A program made the translations under genes and the position numbers. A stretch of DNA of 64,000 bases from contig NZ_UTBZ01000001.1 in the NCBI RefSeq assembly GCF_900580865.1, positions 310,001-374,000 of the forward strand. The letters run 5' to 3'. The notes below the pieces were generated by a model. The model was not told the origin of the DNA, did not search any database, and was given only the letters and a program-made list of their open reading frames with translations. Source of the stretch: Pseudomonas viridiflava (GTDB taxonomy: Bacteria > Pseudomonadota > Gammaproteobacteria > Pseudomonadales > Pseudomonadaceae). This document shows, piece after piece, positions 57,898-64,000 of this stretch; the first letter of the stretch is position 1; the number at the start of each line of letters is the position of its first letter.

Positions 57898-58757
57898 TTT
57901 TTCATTCCCTGAATGGCAGATCGCTCAACGACACGTTGAGGTATTTTCTGCGCCTTGCCATCGGCGCTCATCGCGTCGCGGTACTGGCTGTAATAGCGCT
58001 GCGCTTCGTCTTTGCGATCAAGGCGCCAGAGCGAGTCGGCAATGTTCAACATCAGTACCGTCCGTTTACCAACGGCCTCAACGCCGCGATAAAACTTCAG
58101 CGCCAGCTCATCTCTACCGCCCTCGGCCAAATAGAAGGCCAAGTCGTTAAAAGCTTGAACATTGCGCGCCGGTGGGTGACAAGCCATATAGGACTCTGGA
58201 CTTATAGTGCGAAGATTGAATGCGAGTTCTTCCACGCGAGATTGCGGCATCTCAATATTTGAGACCTGCTTCAATAAGTCCTTTGGAGACGGCGTCTGCA
58301 TGACGAGGTCAGGCGCATCCTCTTCCCCGGAAGTCCACCGATTGCCCTCCCACTTGCCGTAGCAAAACCTGGCTGCCGGCTGACTGAGCACGCAACCGGT
58401 CTCCATTGAAATGACCCCGCAACCAGTTTCCTCTGTCGGGATTTCTTCACCCTCCTGGCCAATGACAACGCCATACAGAGTCTGAAGGAGGAGCAATGTT
58501 TTCTTGTCGGGACTTAACCAAGCCTCATGCGTTTCAGTACCCACCGCGGGTACATAGAGGGGAAACGTTTTTCCATTGGCGGTAAACGAGGCAACCGCCG
58601 ACTCCGCAGCGGGCCTGCCCCATGTCTTGTCCTTCAGCGTCACTAAGTGCCCGCCAACCCCCACGATCTGAATATTTTCAGACAAGGCATTGGCTGAAAC
58701 TAACAGGCCCATGACAAACATCAACCGCTTAAGACTGCCCGCGAGAAGACGGTTCAT
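57894..58757 (-). CDS. Hypothetical exported protein with TPR-like C-terminus (287 residues)
   Basis: Signal peptide about 1-26 (cleavage near ANALSEN). The N-terminal half is beta-rich (VGVGGHLVTLKDKTWGRP); the C-terminal half is helical with a tetratricopeptide-like run, VQAFNDLAFYLAEGGRDELA then LNIADSLWRLDRKDEAQRYY. Four Cys in the middle could pair in the periplasm. Overlaps the LprI-like gene by 4 bases and follows the 182-residue gene by 4. Function unknown. Confidence 0.7.
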   Translation of the reverse strand: MNRLLAGSLKRLMFVMGLLVSANALSENIQIVGVGGHLVTLKDKTWGRPAAESAVASFTANGKTFPLYVPAVGTETHEAWLSPDKKTLLLLQTLYGVVIGQEGEEIPTEETGCGVISMETGCVLSQPAARFCYGKWEGNRWTSGEEDAPDLVMQTPSPKDLLKQVSNIEMPQSRVEELAFNLRTISPESYMACHPPARNVQAFNDLAFYLAEGGRDELALKFYRGVEAVGKRTVLMLNIADSLWRLDRKDEAQRYYSQYRDAMSADGKAQKIPQRVVERSAIQGMKN

Positions 58758-58761
58758 CTAC

Positions 58762-59310
58762 TCACTCCTCATCCATCGGCGACGATTCCACGTCGGTCAT
58801 GCTCAGCAGTCGAAATTCATTGTTCACAAACTCGTAGTAACGATCCCGGTTACCGCTTTCCAAAGCGTTCCCCTGGGCGTCTTCTTCGCCGTCGAGCGTG
58901 ATGCCGGAGACGATGATCAAGCGGCTGTCAGGCTGGTAAACCATGCCGAAGTTGCTGCCGTCGTAAGCATTCGGCAGACCGCCAACGACTTCCCCAGTCT
59001 GAGCGTCCAGCACTTCGCCGCAAATGGCGCTGCCGCCACAGCCGAGCCTGTGAAGGATGTAATGGCCAGCGAAGTTGACCTTGCCTTTCAGGGCTTGCAC
59101 CCGTGCCTGATCCATCATTGGACTGCTGTTTTCTTGCGGTACCAATTTATGGTTGGGGCCGGTGAAAACAGGCGTGACGGTGTAATCCTTGAAGGTTGGA
59201 TCGGCAGCGAATGCCATGGACGCGGCAGCCAATATCAAGCTGCCGAGAAGAACCGAAAATCCTTTCACGCTGTAGCTCCGTCGACGTAATGCATTTATGG
59301 GGATGTTCAT
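58762..59310 (-). CDS. Hypothetical exported protein (182 residues)
   Basis: Signal peptide with a basic N-region (INALRRRSYSVKGFSVLLGS, cleavage near AFAADP, about 36). The mature part contains KVNFAGHYILHRLGCGGSAIC, a beta-rich fold with a Cys pair. The frame is open to 59511, but the ATG at 59310 makes a 4-base overlap with the upstream gene and starts the signal peptide. Second gene of the operon. Function unknown. Confidence 0.7.
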   Translation of the reverse strand: MNIPINALRRRSYSVKGFSVLLGSLILAAASMAFAADPTFKDYTVTPVFTGPNHKLVPQENSSPMMDQARVQALKGKVNFAGHYILHRLGCGGSAICGEVLDAQTGEVVGGLPNAYDGSNFGMVYQPDSRLIIVSGITLDGEEDAQGNALESGNRDRYYEFVNNEFRLLSMTDVESSPMDEE

Positions 59311-60035
59311 TCGAAGGCAATGCCGCGCACCGCTTTCTTGATTTGCTCGAACCCTTCGTTGCTGATCGCCAGCGGGGCGGATGAACCCGATTCCGCCGAG
59401 CCAATCAGCACGTCTTTGCCCCTCAGCAGGCAAAAAGCGACGCGGGTTATGTGCCGTCGTGACTTGTCGTGGAAACCGAAAATGAATCCCGAAGAGTTCT
59501 CCCCGCCCCATTGCTCAAAGGTATAGGTGTTCGCACGACCGGCCAGCGAATTGGGCACCCAGCCCTGATCGGTAAGGGTCGCCGGACACCTGCGGTCGTT
59601 GTCGTCACGCAGGATTTGCACCGCAAACGCATCGTCTTCCGGGGGTTTCCAGTCGGTGAGAAGCGAAAAGTACTCCGAGTTTTCACACATCAAACCAAAC
59701 CACGGCTGGCTCAGGTCGCCGTGTTTCTCGAAGTGCCAGTCGGCACCACTTGACGTCTGCGCTTGCCACAAGCTGGGGGCACTGGACGGCTTTGGCAGTT
59801 GTTTGGCCGCGACAAAAATCGAATAGAAATCATTGAACTCCAGCCATTGGTCCTGCAGCAGCGGCATGGAAAACCGACACGAACCCATGTCGACGACTGT
59901 CTCGGTCGGGCCTTGCGCAACCGGCGACTGGCCGGGTTCGTTACCGACCAACACACCAGCTGCGGCGGTCACATAACCCACCTGTAAAAGCACGACCAGA
60001 CCAAAGACCAATTCGCGGAGGCATCGTAGTTTCAC
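59307..60035 (-). CDS. Hypothetical exported protein (242 residues)
   Basis: First gene of the four-gene operon. A signal peptide (about 1-25, LVFGLVVLLQVGYVTAAAG) precedes a mature domain with several Cys (SCRFSMPLL, LMCENSEYF, RRCPATL, VAFCLLRG). No known family recognised. The tight 4-base coupling to the next gene suggests that these exported proteins act together in the periplasm. Confidence 0.7.
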   Translation of the reverse strand: MKLRCLRELVFGLVVLLQVGYVTAAAGVLVGNEPGQSPVAQGPTETVVDMGSCRFSMPLLQDQWLEFNDFYSIFVAAKQLPKPSSAPSLWQAQTSSGADWHFEKHGDLSQPWFGLMCENSEYFSLLTDWKPPEDDAFAVQILRDDNDRRCPATLTDQGWVPNSLAGRANTYTFEQWGGENSSGFIFGFHDKSRRHITRVAFCLLRGKDVLIGSAESGSSAPLAISNEGFEQIKKAVRGIAFE

Positions 60036-60079
60036 TTCACATCCTTCGAATTGATCAATTCCAACTCACCATCCCGATA

Positions 60080-62482
60080 CTACACCTCACACCCCACCCA
60101 CGCCGGATCAACCTGTGGCATCACCGCCGATGGCTTGCGCAATTCGCGCAGCAACGTCGAGCCATGCGACAAGCGCCCACCCATCCGCGCAATCACCGCC
60201 CGCGCTGTTTGATAGTGCGCATGTCGCCCCGGATCGAGGGAGTCTTCGAGCAGGATGTCGGCGCCGAGGATGCCCCGCACCTGCCCCGGATAAATCATGA
60301 ACCCGGTGGCCTGCTCCGCACCTTCGCGACCGTCCTGCCAGAAGCTGCCGTCGCGGGTGCGCACGTCCGGATGCGGTGCAAACCAGTGCTCGCGGTCCGC
60401 CAACGGCATGGCGTGGTGCAGGCGGAAGAAGATGCGCATGAGGTTGTCGCGGTACCACTCGCGCACTTGCAGGTAGTAGCCGCGCAGGCCCGGCAGGCCG
60501 GTCGAATGGGCGAGACGGACCAGACCTGGCCATTGCGGGAATGGTTGTAATGGCAGCTCACTCGACGCGGGTCGAGGGGTGGCCGGATCGGTTTCCCACG
60601 GCAATCGATGCGGACTGTTTTCAAGGTTGTCGTAAGCGGTCGGCGGGCGCCCCAGCCAATCGCCGCCGCTGCTGGCCAGCGCTGTGGCGATGCACAGATT
60701 GCCTTGCACTACGAACACGTAAAACCGGGTGAACCAGTCCGCCAATTGCTGACCATCGGCAGCTTGCGCGACGAGTTCGGCCAGTTCCCGATCGAAGCGG
60801 TGCAAGCCGTTTTCAAGATTCAGTAAATGCCCGCGAGCCTTGCGTTGCATACGCAAAAACAGCGGCAACGAACGCAGTATCTTCAGCGGTTGCCACGGCA
60901 GATGCGGAGTCGCGCCACCGACTTCACCAGCGTAGTTACTCGCGCTGATGCCCCAGTCGGCCAGCCTTGCGAGGAACAAATCATTGTTGATATAGGACGC
61001 GCCGCCGAACACGGCAGTGAACGCCTCGTTGTCCTGCAACACCCGCGCATCCCAACGCGCCATGATCGCCGGGATACTCGCTGCCGCGCGGCGCTGGGCG
61101 TACTCAACCAGCACGCTCGGTTGTGGCGGCAGGATCTCGGCGATATTGGCGGCGGTCAGGTGGCGGCGCCAGCCGTAATCGCTGATTGGCCGGTATTGCA
61201 GCAACCACAGTTGCGCGCCATCCCAGGCCCATTCGACGTCGCCGGGCACGTAGTGGAACACGCGCAACACGTCTTGCAGAAAGCGCCAGAGCAGGTCTTC
61301 GGTCAAGCCATGGGCCGGTGTGAACGTGCCGCTGCGCCACGCATCGCCGAGCCGCGAAAGCGTTGCCCGTGAGGGGCTGACGTGACCGTCGGCCAGCGAT
61401 TCGAGATGGCCTTCCACCCATTCCAGCTCTACCGAGAGATGGCGCACGAAAGCGATCCCGGACACTACCGGCGTGATGAAGCGTTGCACCACCACTTCCT
61501 CGACGCCCTCGGCGGTCAGTTCGGCAATGCGTTTCGGCACATTGGCGGTCGGTTCGCGCAGATAGGTGGTGCTCAAACCGGCATTCGCCGAATCGGCCTG
61601 ATCCTCGCCATAACTGGAGGAGCGCACCGCCCAGGTCACATCAGGTTGGGCGGCGAGAAATGCCGGCAGACGCGGATCGCTGCAATCGTTGAGCGTCAGC
61701 GCCGCCGGCACCGCTTGCCGCGCCAATTCAGCCAGGCGCAAACGCCCGCCCTTGGTGTGCGCGACAAACCCGCGCTCGCCCGACTCCAGCCACTGCGCGA
61801 ACTGCGCGGGCGAGTCGATCCACGGGTAATGACCCCAACCAGATTTGAGGCTGATGGTCAGATCAGCGCGCGCAAGAATCGCCGACCACGCCGCCGCTTG
61901 CTCGATGCCGAGCACCGCGTCCTGATCACCCCAGACCAGCTCGACCGGATCGCTGATCCACTCCAGCAGTGGCAACGCGGTATCGGCGCGAATCAGATCC
62001 CAATGTGGCACAAACGCACGGCAGCGCGCATAGCCGGCGCCCATGCGCTGGTACTGCTCGGGCGTCCAGGTCTGGTTGGAAAACTTGCGCGCGAACAGCT
62101 TGGGTTTGTTCGACAGCAGCCAGTGGATGGTCTTGCGGATCGGCAGCGGTGACATCAGCGCCGGCAATCGACGCTGCCACAAAAATGCCCCAACCGGCGC
62201 CAACAGAACACTGCGCGAAAAGTGCCCGGGCCGACGCTGCAACGCGTGCAGCACCAGCAACGCATTGACCCCGACTGCCATGATCGCGCTGCCCTTCTGC
62301 GTCATCGCCAACAAGGTCTGCGCGTAGTCCGCCAGATCCTCGCAAGGCGGCTGCGGATTCGCGCCGAAGCCCGGCAACTCCAGCGGCACCACGTCGTAGC
62401 GCTGAAAGTGCGGCAGCGCGTCATTCCACCAATCGGCGGCGCTGCCGTTGCCGGCCAGCAGGTACATCAACGGCTTGCTCAT
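60080..62482 (-). CDS. Fusion: alpha/beta-hydrolase fold + PPDK/PEP-synthase-like ATP-binding and phosphohistidine domains
   Basis: An 800-residue cytoplasmic protein with a rare layout. Residues 1-235 form an alpha/beta-hydrolase fold (PLELPGFGANPQP, acid region VWGDQDAVLG, H218 in GWGHYPW), but the nucleophile elbow reads GVNAL (71-75) with Asn where Ser is expected. Residues about 240-435 match the N-terminal ATP-grasp part of pyruvate phosphate dikinase (VRSSSYGEDQADSANAG at 286-302, VVVQRFITP, then LLQYRPI). The C-terminus has a swivelling-domain motif GGRLSHGSTLLREL with H773. The whole resembles PEP synthase or rifampin phosphotransferase logic, without a visible PEP/pyruvate barrel. 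It sits 9 bases after a TIGR01777 oxidoreductase gene, so co-transcribed. Substrate unknown. Confidence 0.75.
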   Translation of the reverse strand: MSKPLMYLLAGNGSAADWWNDALPHFQRYDVVPLELPGFGANPQPPCEDLADYAQTLLAMTQKGSAIMAVGVNALLVLHALQRRPGHFSRSVLLAPVGAFLWQRRLPALMSPLPIRKTIHWLLSNKPKLFARKFSNQTWTPEQYQRMGAGYARCRAFVPHWDLIRADTALPLLEWISDPVELVWGDQDAVLGIEQAAAWSAILARADLTISLKSGWGHYPWIDSPAQFAQWLESGERGFVAHTKGGRLRLAELARQAVPAALTLNDCSDPRLPAFLAAQPDVTWAVRSSSYGEDQADSANAGLSTTYLREPTANVPKRIAELTAEGVEEVVVQRFITPVVSGIAFVRHLSVELEWVEGHLESLADGHVSPSRATLSRLGDAWRSGTFTPAHGLTEDLLWRFLQDVLRVFHYVPGDVEWAWDGAQLWLLQYRPISDYGWRRHLTAANIAEILPPQPSVLVEYAQRRAAASIPAIMARWDARVLQDNEAFTAVFGGASYINNDLFLARLADWGISASNYAGEVGGATPHLPWQPLKILRSLPLFLRMQRKARGHLLNLENGLHRFDRELAELVAQAADGQQLADWFTRFYVFVVQGNLCIATALASSGGDWLGRPPTAYDNLENSPHRLPWETDPATPRPASSELPLQPFPQWPGLVRLAHSTGLPGLRGYYLQVREWYRDNLMRIFFRLHHAMPLADREHWFAPHPDVRTRDGSFWQDGREGAEQATGFMIYPGQVRGILGADILLEDSLDPGRHAHYQTARAVIARMGGRLSHGSTLLRELRKPSAVMPQVDPAWVGCEV

Positions 62483-62491
62483 GGACGATCC

Positions 62492-63886
62492 TCAGGTCAG
62501 ATCGCGCAGAGCGGCGTCGAGGGTTGGATAACGGAATGTGTAGCCGGCCTCGGTCAAACGCTGCGGCACCACGCGCTGACCGTCGAAAAATAGCTGCGCC
62601 ATTTCCCCTGCCATTGCACGCACTGGCGCGGCGGGAATGTGCAACCACACCGGACGCTTGAGGACCTTGCCGGCCTGCTCGGCGAACGCAGCCTGACTGA
62701 CCGTTTCGGGCGCGACCATGTTGTAGGTGCCACGCAGATTTTCGTCGTTGAAAGCCCGCGCGATCACCTGAAGCACATCGTCGCGATGCACCCAACTCAT
62801 GATCTGCTGACCATCGCCCATGCGCCCGCCGAAACCCAGGCGGAACGGCAGCAGCAAAGGCGTCAACGCACCGCCGGGACCGAACACTACGCCTAGGCGC
62901 AGCACCACCTGACGCACGCCAAACTCGGTGGCCGGTTGCGCGGCGGCTTCCCAACGCGCACAGAGTTCGGCCATGAAACCGTCACCCTTGCTGGCGTGTT
63001 CGTGGAGGCTTTCGCTGGCATCGCGCACGCCGTAGAAGCCGATGGCCGAGGCTTGAATCCATAGGGCTGGTTTGTGCTTGGTGTTCTTCAGCCAGGTCAT
63101 CAACGCTTCGGTGGTGCCGACTCGACTGGCGAGCAGTTGCGCCTGACGTTTGGGAGTCCAGCGTGGGCCGGCGACGGGTGCTCCGGCAAGATTGATGATT
63201 ACGTCGAAGGTTTCGTCGTGGCTGAGTTCGCTGAGGGAATGCACGCAGCGGGCGCGGCCGTTGAATAGATTGGCCGCGTTCAATGGATCGCGCGTCAGTA
63301 CGCTGACCGAGTGGCCGGCGTCGAGTAATTGATTGACCAAGGCTTCGCCGATAAACCCGGTGCCGCCGGTGATTAGCACGCGTTTGAAAGCGCTGTCGGC
63401 AGACGGGTTGGATTGGCTCGGTGTCTTTACTGCAGGAGACTTCCGGCGGTCATGCCGATACAGCCAAAACAGTGGCGGCAACAACACCAGCAACGCAAAA
63501 CCGTCTAGCCACAGGTGCGACCAGACCTGTTGTTGCGCTGAGAGCCACATGTCCTGCGGCGCCCATAACAGGATGCCGGCGATCAACCAGACCCACACTG
63601 CCGGGACTTTCAAGCGATTGCCCAGGTGTACCAGCGCGAGCATGTACAACGAATAACTTTGCAGCGTCGCGCCGAACAGCGCGAGCCACCAGACTTGTTG
63701 TTCGTGGCCGGGAATAGGTACCGCATCAGCGCCCCAGAATGCGAGTTCGAGATTGTGCAGGTAGCCGTCGAGTAATCCGGAATGACCGGCCCAGGTCAGG
63801 GTGAGACCAGCGAGAATGTGCAAGATTGCGGCGGCGTATAGCCAGAGCACTAACGCTGGGCGAAGGGAGTTCGAGGGGGCTGGCAT
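62492..63886 (-). CDS. TIGR01777 family oxidoreductase with N-terminal membrane domain
   Basis: A 464-residue protein. Four hydrophobic helices (about 5-140) form an N-terminal membrane domain; a hydrophilic linker leads to an epimerase-like Rossmann domain (about 160-464) with ITGGTGFIGEALVNQLLDAG, INLAGAPVAGPRWTPKR and QASAIGFYG, the TIGR01777/YfcH signature. Most homologues lack the membrane part. The ATG at 63886 has AGGA six bases upstream; the ATG at 63904 has its AGGA directly abutting and is less likely. First gene of a pair with the 800-residue fusion. The remaining 63887-64000 shows no gene. Confidence 0.85.
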   Translation of the reverse strand: MPAPSNSLRPALVLWLYAAAILHILAGLTLTWAGHSGLLDGYLHNLELAFWGADAVPIPGHEQQVWWLALFGATLQSYSLYMLALVHLGNRLKVPAVWVWLIAGILLWAPQDMWLSAQQQVWSHLWLDGFALLVLLPPLFWLYRHDRRKSPAVKTPSQSNPSADSAFKRVLITGGTGFIGEALVNQLLDAGHSVSVLTRDPLNAANLFNGRARCVHSLSELSHDETFDVIINLAGAPVAGPRWTPKRQAQLLASRVGTTEALMTWLKNTKHKPALWIQASAIGFYGVRDASESLHEHASKGDGFMAELCARWEAAAQPATEFGVRQVVLRLGVVFGPGGALTPLLLPFRLGFGGRMGDGQQIMSWVHRDDVLQVIARAFNDENLRGTYNMVAPETVSQAAFAEQAGKVLKRPVWLHIPAAPVRAMAGEMAQLFFDGQRVVPQRLTEAGYTFRYPTLDAALRDLT

Positions 63887-64000
63887 TCCGTGTCCTGAGC
63901 GCATTCCTTGGGGGTGGGGAGTTTAAAGGAAATGCGTGGGGTTTCGGGGGGTGTCAGTAGCAGTAGCTGGGTTTGATTGGTGTGGTGGAGTTTTTCTTCA

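Overview
The window is a high-GC gammaproteobacterial chromosome segment from the genus Pseudomonas, most likely the P. fluorescens group. Four things point there. The dadR/dadA-ridA-dadX, rpmB-rpmG, coaBC-dut-algC-argB, pyrE/crc, rph-yicC-gmk-rpoZ-spoT and oxyR-recG blocks follow the order I recall for the PA5294-PA5346 stretch of P. aeruginosa. The global regulator Crc is present. Two families of short palindromic repeats typical of fluorescent pseudomonads fill many intergenic gaps. Codon use is strongly GC-biased. No rRNA, tRNA, CRISPR array, prophage or insertion sequence was seen.

Layout. 0.2-6.3 kb: MATE exporter, a c-di-GMP phosphodiesterase-type protein, helicase Rep and xanthine phosphoribosyltransferase. 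6.4-9.0 kb: an AT-rich accessory locus with a single-chain PheRS-like ligase (minus strand), a 33-residue peptide and an M29-metallopeptidase-like protein (plus strand). 9-25 kb: a CoA-transferase family protein, cytochrome c5, and amine and D-alanine catabolism (PauR-like regulator, DadX, RidA, DadA, DadR, PauB-like oxidase, MocR regulator, KauB-like aldehyde dehydrogenase, cupin). 25-33.4 kb: ribosomal proteins L33 and L28, a peptide-binding protein, RadC, CoaBC, Dut, AlgC and ArgB. 33.5-36.9 kb: an accessory insert between argB and pyrE, ending in an AbiEi/AbiEii-like pair behind operator-like repeats. 36.9-46.7 kb: housekeeping genes pyrE, crc, gltS, rph, yicC, gmk, rpoZ, spoT and ridA. 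46.8-54.8 kb: a sugar-epimerase-like protein, exbB-exbD-tonB, oxyR, recG and a YbaK-HDOD fusion. 54.8-64 kb: accessory genes, including a DUF6124 gene with an unusual leader, a four-gene operon of exported proteins (one LprI-like), an alpha/beta-hydrolase/PPDK-like fusion, and a membrane-anchored TIGR01777 oxidoreductase.

How the genes work together. D- and L-alanine are interconverted by DadX and oxidised by DadA, with RidA removing the 2-aminoacrylate/imine side products and DadR sensing alanine. The PauB/KauB-like enzymes and the PauR-like repressor suggest polyamine breakdown nearby. Crc and SpoT are global carbon and stringent regulators. ExbB-ExbD-TonB energises outer-membrane import. 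The best candidate for an undescribed system is the ligase-peptide-metallopeptidase locus at 6430-8972. The next best are the hydrolase/PPDK-like fusion at 60080-62482, the AbiE-like pair with its operators at 34816-36826, and the leader of the DUF6124 gene at 55440-55724.
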